This document shows positions 30,727 to 41,662 of a stretch of DNA of 64,000 nt, piece after piece. Under the pieces are notes generated by a model. That model was given only the letters and a program-made list of their open reading frames with translations, did not search any database and was not told the origin of the DNA. Where the stretch lies: contig JAAHGF010000003.1 of NCBI GenBank assembly GCA_010672585.1, forward strand, positions 186,001 to 250,000. Reading direction: 5' to 3'. Source of the stretch: Okeania sp. SIO1I7 (GTDB lineage: Bacteria > Cyanobacteriota > Cyanobacteriia > Cyanobacteriales > Microcoleaceae). A program made the position numbers and the translations under genes. Positions within the stretch are counted from its first letter, which is position 1. Each line of letters opens with the position of its first letter.

Positions 30727-31136
30727 ATTTGAAGAAGGAAGAAGGAAGAGGGAAGAAGGAAGAAGCGGTGCGACCCCGCGTCGGCGTTAGCTTTAGCTCC
30801 TCCGGAGGAGGCTAGACGCAAGGGAATGCGCACCAAGAGAGGAAAAAAGGAAAAAGTGCGGCCATCCTGCCCACTAATACGGGAGCAAGGGAATACGGGA
30901 GCAAGATGCTCCCACTACCGTGTCTCGTAACAAATATAATTACAATGCAATACCACCTTAATTGTTTATATTCAGAATCATATTATACCAAGCGTGAAAA
31001 AAGAATACTTAACTTAAGTGAAATTTCAATTATCAAGTAATTAACACGCTAATTCAACAATTAATAATGAATAATTACTTCTCCCCTACTCCCCCGCTCA
31101 AAAAAATGTAGCAAACATTTATCAAATTCGTATTTT
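30727..31136. other. Intergenic region between recJ and the leader array
   Basis: It opens with a GGAAGAA tract (30732-30765). GGTGCGACCCCGCGTCGGCGTTAGC with CTCCGGAGGAG follows; a related sequence is found near 36900-36955. A partial element B end (AATGTAGCAAACATTTATCAAATTCGTA) is near 31106-31133. No gene is seen. Confidence 0.5.
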
Positions 31137-31147
31137 TAGGAGGAAAA

Positions 31148-31267
31148 ATGTTCAAAACTTTAATCAGACAAAAATATTTAAGACCAATACTGTTCCGGAA
31201 CACTTATAACCAATGCTTGCTTCATTTATTAAAAAGCTCAAATGCTCAAATTCTCAAATGCTCATAG
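31148..31267 (+). CDS. Possible 39-residue leader-derived peptide, array unit 1
   Basis: ATG at 31148 preceded by AGGAGG (6 bases away), then 39 codons and TAG. The first 20 residues equal the N-terminus of the TPR protein at 33017 apart from one Asn/Lys change. The second half is encoded only in the array. Equivalent frames occur in the units starting at 31426, 32098 and 32238. The strong ribosome-binding site makes translation possible. There is no evidence of function. Confidence 0.35.
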   Translation: MFKTLIRQKYLRPILFRNTYNQCLLHLLKSSNAQILKCS

Positions 31268-32443
31268 CTTATTATTAGGAGGAAAAATTTTTAAAAGCTT
31301 AATCAGACAAAAATATTTAGAAACAATACTGTTCCGGAACACTTATAACCAATGCTTGCTTCATTTATTAAAAAGCTCAAATGCTCAAATTCTCAAATGC
31401 TCATAGCTTATTATTAGGAGGAAAAATGTTCAAAACTTTAATCAGACAAAAATATTTAAGACCAATACTGTTCCGGAACACTTATAACCAATGCTTGCTT
31501 CATTTATTAAAAAGTTCAAATGCTCAAATTCTCAAATGCTCATAGCTTATTATTAGGAGGAAAAACTTTCAAAACTTTAATCAGACAAAAATATTTAGAA
31601 ACAATACTGTTCCGGAACACTTATAACCAATGCTTGCTTCATTCATTAAAAAGCTCAAATGCTCAAATTCTCAAATGCTCATAGCTTATTATTAGGAGGA
31701 AAAATTTTTAAAAGCTTAATCAGACAAAAATATTTAAGACCAATACTGTTCCGGAACACTTATAACCAATGCTTGCTTCATTCATTAAAAAGCTCAAATG
31801 CTCATAGCTTATTATTAGGAGGAAAAATTTTCAAAAGCTTAATCAGACAAAAATATTTAGAAACAATACTGTTCCGGAACACTTATAACCAATGCTTGCT
31901 TCATTTATTAAAAAGTTCAAATTCTCAAATGCTCATAGCTTATTATTAGGAGGAAAAATTTTCAAAAGCTTAATCAGACAAAAATATTTAGAAACAATAC
32001 TGTTCCGGAACAGTTATAACCAATGCTTGCTTCATTTATTAAAAAGCTCAAATGCTCAATTGCTGAAATACTCATAGCTTATTATTAAGAGTAAATAATG
32101 TTCAAAACTTTAATCAGACAAAAATATTTAAGACCAATACTGTTCCGGAACAGTTATAACCAATGCTTGCTTCATTCATTAAAAATCTCAAATGCTCAAT
32201 TGCTCAAATGCTCATAGCTTATTATTAAGAGTAAATAATGTTCAAAACTTTAATCAGACAAAAATATTTAAGACCAATACTGTTCCGGAACACTTATAAC
32301 CAATGCTTGCTTCATTCATTAAAAAGCTCAAATGCTCAATTGCTAAAATACTCATAGCTTATTATTAAGAGTAAATAATGTTCAAAACTTTAATCAGACA
32401 AAAATATTTAAGACTAATACTGTTCCGGAACACTTATAACAAA

Positions 32444-32615
32444 GTAAGCATTCAGCCGTCAGCTATCAGCTATCAGCTATTAATTTTGGGGAAGGTAAAA
32501 ATAATTGAGAAATGAGACAGAATAAAAGTTACTGTTAAAGTCCCCTTCCTAAATCTTAGAAGTAATGAATAATTAGGGTTTGCTGATAGCTGACTGCTAA
32601 TCGCTGAATGCTTAC
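32444..32615. mobile_element. Miniature element A, copy 5, inside a leader unit
   Basis: GTAAGCATTCAGC to GCTGAATGCTTAC, 172 bases, with ATAACAAA exactly duplicated on each side. It splits leader unit 10 after the TPR N-terminal codons. Confidence 0.93.
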
Positions 32616-32763
32616 ATAACAAATGCTTGCTTCATTGATTAAAAAGCTCAAATGCTCAATTGCTGAAATACTCATAGCTTATGATTAGGAGTAAATAATG
32701 TTCAAAACCTTAATCAGACAAAAATATTTAGAAGCAATACTGTTCCGGAACACTTATAACAAA

Positions 32764-32935
32764 GTAAGCATTCAGCCGTCAGCTATCAGCTATCAGCTAT
32801 TAATTTTGGGGAAGGTAAAAATAATTGAGAAATGAGACAGAATAAAAGTTACTGTTAAAGTCCCCTTCCTAAATCTTAGAAGTAATGAATAATTAGGGTT
32901 TGCTGATAGCTGACTGCTAATCGCTGAATGCTTAC
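32764..32935. mobile_element. Miniature element A, copy 6, duplicated with its leader unit
   Basis: Identical to copy 5, in the same place within the next unit and with the same ATAACAAA flanks. It therefore arose by duplication of the 320-base unit after insertion, not by a second transposition. Confidence 0.93.
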
Positions 32936-33016
32936 ATAACAAATGCTTGCTTCATTGATTAAAAAGCTCAAATGCTCAATTGCTGAAATACTCATAGCTT
33001 ATGATTAGGAGGAAAA

Positions 33017-34315
33017 ATGTTCAACACTTTAATCAGACAAAAATATTTAAGACCAATACTGTTCCGGAACACTTATGCGGTTAAACTACGTCTCGCTTAT
33101 ATCTTTGCTTTAATTGGAATAATTATCCCTCATCATTACGTTTTAGCTCAAACCACTACAGAATATTATGCTGCTGTAAGTGAGGATAAAATTATTAATA
33201 ATGACTCGGAAAATCAAGATGCTTCTGTTTATTTTAATCGGGGTGTCGATAAATATAATGATGGAAATTTTCCCGGAGCTTTGAATGATTTTAGTAAGGC
33301 TATTGAGCTGAGACCGGATTTTATTGAGGCTTATTATAATCGTGGTATTTTACGAATTGAATTAGCAGACTATCAAGGAGGGATTGAGGATTTTACTAAT
33401 GTAATTAATCTCGATCCTAGTCGCGTTGAAGCTTATTATAATCGAGGAAATATTAATAGTATTATTGGTAATTATCAAGCAGCAATTGTAGATTTTGATA
33501 AAGTTATTGAATTGGAGCAAAATTTATTTTATGTCTATAGTAATCGTGGTGTTGCTCGTTCTGGAATAGGAGACGAACAAGGTGCAATTGCCGATTTTTC
33601 TAAAGCTATAGAATTAGAGCCAAATGCTGTGGATGCTTATAATAATCGGGGAATTATTCGGCGGAAATTAGGAGATTATCTAGGAGCGATCGCTGATTAT
33701 TCTAAAGTAATTGAACTGAAACCTAATGATCCTCAAACTTATTTTAATCTGGGAGTTGCCAGGACTGAATTTGGAGATAAACAGGGTGCAATAGAGGATT
33801 ATAATTGGGCAATTAAACTTAAGCCTGATTATGCTGAAGCTTATCTAAATCGAGGCAATATTTGGCAAAGTTTGGGAAATTATCAGCAGGCAATAGCAGA
33901 TTTTTCTCAAGCAATTAAATCAAATCCTGAATTAGCAGATGCTTATAATAATCGGGGTAATATCCGTCGTTTATTGGGAGACGACTGGGGGGCAATTATT
34001 GATTACGACCGGGCGTTAGAAATAAAACCAAATTTACCTGATGCTTATAATAATCGAGGCAATGCTTATAGTTCTTTGAGAAATTATCGGGAGGCAATTT
34101 CTAATTATGACCGGGCTTTAAAACTTAATCCAGAACTATTTTTGACTTATCATAATCGGGGTGCTGCTTATTTAGAATTAGGAGATTATGAAGCGGCTTT
34201 AGCAGACCTTAATCGAGCGATTGAATTGCAGCCTAATTTTGCTAATGCTTATGAAAGTCGTGGAATTGTATATGAGCAGTTAGGAAATTTGCCAAAAGCT
34301 CTGGAAGATTTATAG
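33017..34315 (+). CDS. Exported TPR-repeat protein, truncated by a TAG
   Basis: A 432-residue protein with a long basic n-region (MFNTLIRQKYLRPILFRNTY), a hydrophobic core (LAYIFALIGIIIPHHYVLA) and probable cleavage after residue 44 or 45. About ten TPR units of 34 residues fill residues 70-430, each with the pattern AYNNRG...LGDY.GAI.DY.KAIEL.P. TPRs are protein-binding scaffolds, and the export signal places it in the periplasm or outside. The ATG follows AGGAGG. The frame continues past the TAG at 34313 for another 34 codons to TAA at 34418, and the downstream duplicate has CAG at that site. The present end is therefore a nonsense truncation. Confidence 0.88.
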   Translation: MFNTLIRQKYLRPILFRNTYAVKLRLAYIFALIGIIIPHHYVLAQTTTEYYAAVSEDKIINNDSENQDASVYFNRGVDKYNDGNFPGALNDFSKAIELRPDFIEAYYNRGILRIELADYQGGIEDFTNVINLDPSRVEAYYNRGNINSIIGNYQAAIVDFDKVIELEQNLFYVYSNRGVARSGIGDEQGAIADFSKAIELEPNAVDAYNNRGIIRRKLGDYLGAIADYSKVIELKPNDPQTYFNLGVARTEFGDKQGAIEDYNWAIKLKPDYAEAYLNRGNIWQSLGNYQQAIADFSQAIKSNPELADAYNNRGNIRRLLGDDWGAIIDYDRALEIKPNLPDAYNNRGNAYSSLRNYREAISNYDRALKLNPELFLTYHNRGAAYLELGDYEAALADLNRAIELQPNFANAYESRGIVYEQLGNLPKALEDL

Positions 34316-34750
34316 AAAGCTGCTGAATTGTTTGTAGAAGAAGAGAAAAATTTAGAGTATGAAAGGATTAAAGAAGTTATTGATAAAATTGAGCGGAATG
34401 CTGATATTAAATCAATTTAATAGGGATTTGGGTAAGTTTCAACTTGATCTGTGTATCCGTGCCATAATCAGTGTCTAGCAGATGTGTTTAAATCCCTAAT
34501 ATGAAAGTCGTGGAATTGTATATGAGCAGTTAGGAAATTTGCCAAAAGCTCTGGAAGATTTACAGAAAACTGCTGAATTGTTTGTAGAAGAAGAGAAAAA
34601 TTCTGAGTATGAAAGGATTAAAGAAGTTATTGATAAAATTGAGCGGAATGCTGATATTAAATCAATTTAATAGGGATTTGGGTAAGTTTCAACTTGATCT
34701 GTGTATCCTTGCCATAATCAGTGTCTAGCAGATGTGTTTAAATCCCTAAT
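34251..34750 (+). repeat. Tandem duplication of the TPR gene's 3' end, 2 x 250 bases
   Basis: 34251-34500 and 34501-34750 are direct copies differing at a few positions. Each covers the last TPR codons, the original stop (TAA at 34418 in the first) and the trailing sequence to AATCCCTAAT. The first has TAG and the second CAG at the truncation point. Confidence 0.95.
34501..34670 (+). pseudogene. Detached duplicate of the TPR protein C-terminus
   Basis: It encodes ESRGIVYEQLGNLPKALEDL followed by QKTAELFVEEEKN...IKEVIDKIERNADIKSI and TAA at about 34668. It keeps the Gln codon lost in the upstream copy, and so preserves the ancestral C-terminus. It has no start or upstream TPRs. Confidence 0.75.
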
Positions 34751-34778
34751 AGGGATTAGTTGTTGTTTAAACTAGGGA

Positions 34779-34965
34779 TTATAAAGAATTAGAATCTTCT
34801 GTTAGCAATTTTGCCAAACGACCCCGCAATTTAGCATATTGAGTCTGAGTTAAATCGCACTCAAATATACTATACTGCATCCACTGACCAATAAGACTTT
34901 AAAATATTATGAATTTTCGTCCGTCGCTTATCATCAGAAATGTCATAACAAACCACCACATACAT
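34779..34965 (-). pseudogene. cas2: Frameshifted cas2
   Basis: From the ATG at 34965 the frame encodes MYVVVCYDISDDKRRTKIHN and ILKSY, the start of a Cas2 with the conserved Asp after strand 1. One extra T near 34890 shifts the frame. In the shifted frame the family sequence continues as QWMQYSIFECDLTQTQYAKL and ends with LLTEDSNSL. Cas2 is the structural partner of Cas1 in spacer acquisition. Without Cas1, and with the frameshift, this copy is inactive. Confidence 0.88.
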
Positions 34966-35077
34966 AAAAATTATCTCCCAAAAATAAACAGAAAAGAAAA
35001 GGCAGATTTCCAGCATATTTATATTTCCATCTACCCCTAAATATCTAATTAAAATTACTTCTATTAGTTACCAGTTA

Positions 35078-35977
35078 TTAGGTATGAATAAAATAGTGGG
35101 AGCAAGATGCTTCCATCTTGGAAAATTCAATACCTGCTATCTCCCCTACTCCTCTACTCCTCCTCCTCACCATTCCCATTCCCATCGGTATTTTTCTTCC
35201 CAAACCACAATAAATAGCAAAGTCAGCTAAAGCATTTATTTGTTTAATTTTTTCTTGTTCAACATCCCCAAAAATTCGATAAGTAACCTCACGAACAACA
35301 CCAATAAACTTACTTCGATAATCAGCAACAATTTATGTATTAATATCAATATAACTAGGATAAATAGACTCAAGTGGAATCTCAAAAAATTCCATCCCAC
35401 TATATTTATCCCAACGATTCAATAGAGAATTAAACACACAATCTTTAGTAGGCATCGGCATATCATAACTCCCTTGTCGAAAACAAGTAGGAGTAGCAAA
35501 ATTTAAAGTAATAATTCTCTGAGAATCAGATGCCTGTTCATATAATTCTTGATAAGAAAAAGAACCAACCCAAGGTTGATTAGATTTCGGCGTACTAAGA
35601 ATGCTAATAATGTTTAAATTTGCCGGATCTAAATGCCAAGGTTGGTCGGCATTAAGATCCAACCAAAGTTGAGTTAATTCGCCGAATAAATTGTCGTCTA
35701 AAAGAGATATGCACCACCAACAATTAGTACCTGGTGGAATAAATTTTTTATGTTGCCATTGGAGAGAATAGTCGCGACTTTTTGAGGAGGGTTTTTTAGT
35801 TTGTAAAGGACTAATAGTAAAAGGTTTATTACCAGTAGATTCATGGAGGCGATCGCCCAATTTTTTATCGACAGAACTAACTAAAGTTAAGAACAAAGTA
35901 TGGAGATGTCTACCTGTTAGGTATCCGGTAGGAATAGGAGATTGAGGTATTAGGTTTAAGACTAGACTATAGGGCAT
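35078..35977 (-). pseudogene. cas6: cas6 broken by an in-frame stop
   Basis: The 214-residue first part (MPYSLVLNLIPQSPIPTGYL) has the Cas6 N-terminal ferredoxin-like fold, with HLHTLFLTLVSSVD. TAA at 35333 interrupts it. The same frame then continues with IVADYRSKFIGVVREVTYRI, INALADFAIYCGLGRK and PMGMGMVR, the typical Cas6 C-terminus including the Gly-rich loop, to a TAA at 35078. CAA to TAA restores the expected Gln. Cas6 cuts pre-crRNA. No CRISPR array is visible on either side. Confidence 0.85.
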
Positions 35978-36065
35978 TGGAAGTTAACAGTCAAAATTCA
36001 AAATTCAAAAGTAAGATTTTAGGTACTGGTTTACAAGTAGTAGTATTCTAAAAAAAGTCAAGTAG

Positions 36066-36485
36066 TCAAATGCTATAAATGTTCTGTTTAGCAAGAGTTT
36101 TTTCATAAATAATTTTCCCATCTCGTGCCACATAAAAACCTAATAATGGGTAACATTTTTTAAGTTATACCACATCAATAATATCGCTGTTAATTTGAAA
36201 AATATTTCCCAATCCTATCGGAACTTAAAACCAAGCAAAAGTCTTATCTCCCATCATATTTTTGCAAATTTATTCATCATATAGTGCAGCAAAATCCCAG
36301 TCACTTTTGGCGTGAGTATCCCCTCTAACGCGAGACACAAATAATACCAATATTTTCAGGTAAGGAATTTTTTTGGTAGTTGGGGAGAGAGTTTTTTTAA
36401 GTCGGAAAATGATTGTGTTTTCATCTTTAAATATGTTCTGAGAAATTGCAAACTTTGACAAAAATGGTTCTACAGGTTCTTGCAC
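36066..36485 (-). pseudogene. mntA: MntA-type nucleotidyltransferase antitoxin relic
   Basis: The frame includes ILVLFVSRVRGDTHAKSDWD, matching the GSxARGxxxxxSDxDL nucleotidyltransferase motif of MNT proteins, but with Val in place of the first Gly. TGA-type and other stops at 36270 and beyond interrupt it. Later in the same frame IDVV, CYPLLGFYVARDGKIIYEK (about 36090-36160) matches the MNT C-terminus. MNT proteins neutralise HepT toxins by AMPylation. No hepT lies beside it, although a broken hepT is at 9414. Confidence 0.7.
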
Positions 36486-36967
36486 AAAGCAACAAAGCCC
36501 TTAAGAACCCTAGTATGGATTAATTATCTATATCTTGATACTAATAACGTCAACTTTATAATTGGGTTCATAGTATTTAACCGCTTTAAATGCTAAATGA
36601 CCAATAAAAATAACATCTATAACCAATAATTTTGAGACCAAATTCACTTTTTTTTACTTCTGACTTCTGACTTCCGTAAGACGTTCCATGGAACGTCCCT
36701 ACAGTAGTCTACCCAAATGAAAGCCTCTGTAAAACTAAGACAACGCAATATTCTTCCTTCTGCTATAAAAAAACCACCCCCAATAAATGGAGGTAGCCCA
36801 AACACAATACACACTATTTACAGCAGTCAAAGGAAAGGAAGCGGACAGATCGAGAGCTGAAAACTAAGACAACACAATATTTTCCTTTTTTCTTCTTCCT
36901 CTCTTGGTGCGCATTCCCTTGCGACTGGCGTCGTCGCGGGGTCGCACCGCTTCTTCCTTCTTCAAAC
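36486..36967. other. Intergenic region, no gene recognised
   Basis: A minus-strand open stretch (LVSKLLVIDVIFIGHLAFKA) near 36530-36645 has no start or family. GTCCATGGAACG-type repeats and a GGAAGAA tract (on the groEL strand) fill 36680-36965, ending at the groEL stop. Confidence 0.4.
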
Positions 36968-39083
<2,116 letters not shown>

Positions 39084-39395
39084 TTAGTTAACAATTGCGA
39101 GAATATCTTTTTCTGCAAGTAGTACATACTCATCGCCACCGAGTTTGATGTCTGTTCCTGCGTATTTGGAATACAGCACTTTGTCTCCGACTTTCACTTC
39201 CATTTCTGCACGGGAACCGTCGTCATTGCGCTTACCTGGGCCAGCAGCAGCAACTTCTCCTACTTGGGGTTTTTCTTTTGCATTGTCAGGTAGAAGAATA
39301 CCACCTGCTGTTTTTTCTTCGGCTTCACTAACTTTGACAAATACGCGATCGCCTAAAGGCTTAACAGTAGAAACACTGAGTGTTACGGCTGCCAT
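39084..39395 (-). CDS. groS: Co-chaperonin GroES
   Basis: The 10-kDa lid of the GroEL chamber. The product has 103 residues with [21 protein letters not shown] (about 13-33), the mobile loop [15 protein letters not shown], and [18 protein letters not shown] (about 70-87), full length for the family. The ATG at 39395 has GGAGGG nine bases upstream. A CIRCE operator lies about 80 bases further upstream, so HrcA repression is expected. groEL follows on the same strand. Confidence 0.97.
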   Translation of the reverse strand: MAAVTLSVSTVKPLGDRVFVKVSEAEEKTAGGILLPDNAKEKPQVGEVAAAGPGKRNDDGSRAEMEVKVGDKVLYSKYAGTDIKLGGDEYVLLAEKDILAIVN

Positions 39396-39472
39396 TGTTT
39401 TCCCTCCAGATATATTTTACTATTGCTGAGAGGCTAGAATCTGAAGCTAAATTATCGGCTTCGTTTGATTTT

Positions 39473-39499
39473 TTAGCACTCTCACTACCTGAGTGCTAA
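39473..39499. promoter_or_regulatory. CIRCE operator (HrcA site)
   Basis: TTAGCACTC, nine bases, GAGTGCTAA: a perfect match to the CIRCE inverted repeat. It lies upstream of groES. Confidence 0.96.
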
Positions 39500-39912
39500 T
39501 TTAGCTGAATAGGAGTTGCCATTGCAACTGATGAAACTGTACGGGTTCCCGAACTGAGGGATTTGGTTTTTGGTGGTGGTGCATAGTAATGGTAAAGGAG
39601 TGTGGGGAGATGGGGAGATGGGGAGATGGGGGGATGGGGAGATGGGGGGATGGGGAGTATGAGAGAAATTAAAGAATATGTATCCTACCATTACCATGCA
39701 GGACTATCGGTCTTTTTGTCAAAAGTCTAAATAAAATCGCCAAATAAACAATCCTCTCAATTGAATTGAGCTTTTTAAATTAGGACAGTAGACTAAAATT
39801 ATCTGAGTAAATCAAGAATTTTACCGTCAAAGTCATTTGTTATTTACAAATAAGACATTTGACAAAAAGAAAATATCCCTAGAAATTTGTTGGAAGGTGT
39901 GTCGAAAATTTT
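39500..39912. other. Divergent region with an eight-base VNTR
   Basis: 39598-39660 holds (GGGGAGAT)n units, the same family as near 21880 and 45770. The flanking phrases GCATAGTAATGG and CCATTACCATGC form an inverted pair around it, which also flanks the 21830-21910 copy in part. No gene is seen. Confidence 0.6.
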
Positions 39913-40428
39913 ATGACAGATAATATATCATCTCAAAAAACCGAGAAATCTGATGGGGCTAACTTCCAGATAGCTGAATGCCAGGAAAATTATCGACAGG
40001 ACGATACTGACCAAGATATTTGTCAGGCATCCCTTGGTGTTTGTGTCCAATCTCTCGGATTAAGTAAAATTCAGCGACATATTTTTATTTGTGCTGACCA
40101 AACAAAGCCTAAATGTTGTTCAACAGAGGCTGGTTTAGAGGCGTGGAATTATCTCAAAAAACGGCTCAAAGAATTGAAACTTGACCAGGTTAACACTGAT
40201 TTACCTGGCTGTATATTTCGTACTAAAGCTAACTGTTTACGAGTTTGTTGTCAAGGTCCAATCATGCTTGTTTATCCTGAAGGAATATGGTATCATTCCG
40301 CAACTCCTCCTGTAATTGAAAGAATTATTCAAGAGCATATAATGGGCGATCGAGTTGTAGAGGAATATGTTTTTCTAACTCATCCTTTGCCTGAATCAAT
40401 GATTATTTCATCAAATAGCCTTAGTTGA
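39913..40428 (+). CDS. Thioredoxin-like [2Fe-2S] ferredoxin domain protein
   Basis: A 171-residue protein. After a 50-residue polar N-terminus comes a thioredoxin-like ferredoxin domain: [15 protein letters not shown] (about 56-70), then [20 protein letters not shown] (about 97-116) and [13 protein letters not shown]. The Cys pairs in these two segments are the likely [2Fe-2S] ligands, as in the family with C-x(n)-C...C-x3-C. It probably acts in electron transfer, and the redox partner is unknown. It is divergent from groES, with about 500 bases between them. Confidence 0.85.
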   Translation: MTDNISSQKTEKSDGANFQIAECQENYRQDDTDQDICQASLGVCVQSLGLSKIQRHIFICADQTKPKCCSTEAGLEAWNYLKKRLKELKLDQVNTDLPGCIFRTKANCLRVCCQGPIMLVYPEGIWYHSATPPVIERIIQEHIMGDRVVEEYVFLTHPLPESMIISSNSLS

Positions 40429-40858
40429 TTCATTAGCTGATACTCAGAAATTGTGGACATTTACTTGAGTGCCAAACTCAAAAGTTCAAAGTTAACAATT
40501 AGTAACTAACAGTTATCAATATAAGTCCTGATCGTATTAGTAGCCAATACTGTCAAATTTTTATATATTATTAAAAGCAGTGGAAGTTATTTTTCACAAA
40601 TACAAAACTATTATCTAGTTATATTTCTAAATATTGTAGAAGTATTGATTGAGTCTAAAATCTATAATCAATAATAGATAGGGGCATAATTTCTTTAGAT
40701 CGTTAGATGCAGCTCCTTGCCCTGTGGCTAAGGATATATATTAATTTAAAAGAAAGTAGCAAACTCGCCCTACTTCCTTAATTTTCTATGAAAGATGTGG
40801 TTAATACCTGTCTTTGAATTTAATGTTTGCGGGAATTAAAAAAAGTGAGTTCTTCATT
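40429..40858. other. Intergenic region upstream of the response regulator
   Basis: AT-rich. A small hairpin, TCCTTGCC/GGCTAAGGA, lies at about 40709-40733. No coding frame is seen. Confidence 0.4.
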
Positions 40859-41509
40859 ATGAAGGAAATTAATACTACAGACCAAAGACGGTTAATGTTG
40901 GTTGATGATGACCCTAATTTAATCTTATTAGTCAAGGATTATTTAGAATTTCGTGGGTATCAGGTAACAACGGCAGAAAATGGCCGAGAGGCACTAGAAA
41001 AGCTGGAAAATGAAATTCCTGAGCTAATTATATGTGATGTGATGATGCCAGAAATGGATGGTTATACTCTTGTGCAGCATATCAGAGAAAACCCAGCTAC
41101 AGAATGGGTTCCAGTTCTATTTCTATCTGCTAAGGGTCAAAGTCAAGACCGAGTCAAAGGTTTAAATACTGGAGCTGATGTCTACATTGTCAAACCATTT
41201 GAGCCAGAAGAACTCGTAGCTCAAGTAGAATCTTCCTTGAAGCAAGCTTCTCGCCTCATTAAACATCAAAATTCTAATGTGGGTAATAGTGGGCCAAAAA
41301 TTAAGGTGCGCCGAAACGTAGAATTAACTCCCACAGAATTAAAGGTAGTCCAACTTGTAGCCCAGGGGATGGCAAACCGTGATATTGCACAAATGATGGA
41401 AGTTAGTCAAAGAACGATTGAGAGTCATGTAAGCAATATGCTTGGTAAAACTGGTCTACACAATCGGACAGAATTAGCTCGTTGGGCAATAGAAAGTAAA
41501 AAGGCTTAG
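40859..41509 (+). CDS. NarL-type response regulator, Rre1/Ycf29-like
   Basis: A 216-residue regulator. An N-terminal receiver domain has the acidic pair LVDDDPN (about 14-20), phospho-acceptor Asp in ICDVMMPEMDGY (near 60), LSAKG and VKPFEPEEL. A C-terminal LuxR/NarL helix-turn-helix follows (LTPTELKVVQLVAQGMANRD, RTIESHVSNMLGKTG). The receiver is very close to what I recall of cyanobacterial Rre1 and plastid Ycf29. The family partners kinase Hik2 and controls redox, salt and stress genes, and the link to Rre1 rests on memory. An upstream TTG frame at 40814 is possible but less likely than the ATG at 40859. No kinase gene is adjacent. Confidence 0.82.
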   Translation: MKEINTTDQRRLMLVDDDPNLILLVKDYLEFRGYQVTTAENGREALEKLENEIPELIICDVMMPEMDGYTLVQHIRENPATEWVPVLFLSAKGQSQDRVKGLNTGADVYIVKPFEPEELVAQVESSLKQASRLIKHQNSNVGNSGPKIKVRRNVELTPTELKVVQLVAQGMANRDIAQMMEVSQRTIESHVSNMLGKTGLHNRTELARWAIESKKA

Positions 41510-41662
41510 GTATAATTACCCAGAAATGATCATGGGTAAATATAGAAAGCGAAAACTTCTCTAAAGTTCATCAAACTTACTCATAACTATAGCTATCAAA
41601 CTAAAATGACTAAGTTTGTTCAGTTGTCTCTCCATTGAGTCGTTATCAGCTACAATTAAGGT

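Larger units (their letters stand above)
31137..32760 (+). repeat. Tandem array of 11 copies of the TPR gene's 5' leader
   Basis: Eleven units of about 120-140 bases, with start positions equivalent to the TPR gene's ATG at 31148, 31287, 31426, 31565, 31704, 31827, 31958, 32098, 32238, 32378 and 32698. Each repeats the ribosome-binding region and the first 20 codons of the gene at 33017, followed by a tail with AACCAATGCTTGCTTCATT and TCAAATGCTCAA micro-repeats. Units at 31148, 31426, 32098, 32238, 32378 and 32698 keep ATG. The others have ATT or ACT. Intact units could encode 39-residue peptides (MFKTLIRQKYLRPILFRNTY, then NQCLLHLLKSSNAQILKCS). Confidence 0.95.

Noticed and set aside
31659-32077. 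Two overlapping 61-96-codon genes
   Set aside because: They are frames that read through neighbouring leader units where unit length happens to be a multiple of three.
31137-32760. CRISPR array or terminator series
   Set aside because: Units encode the TPR N-terminus and differ only by point changes and small deletions.
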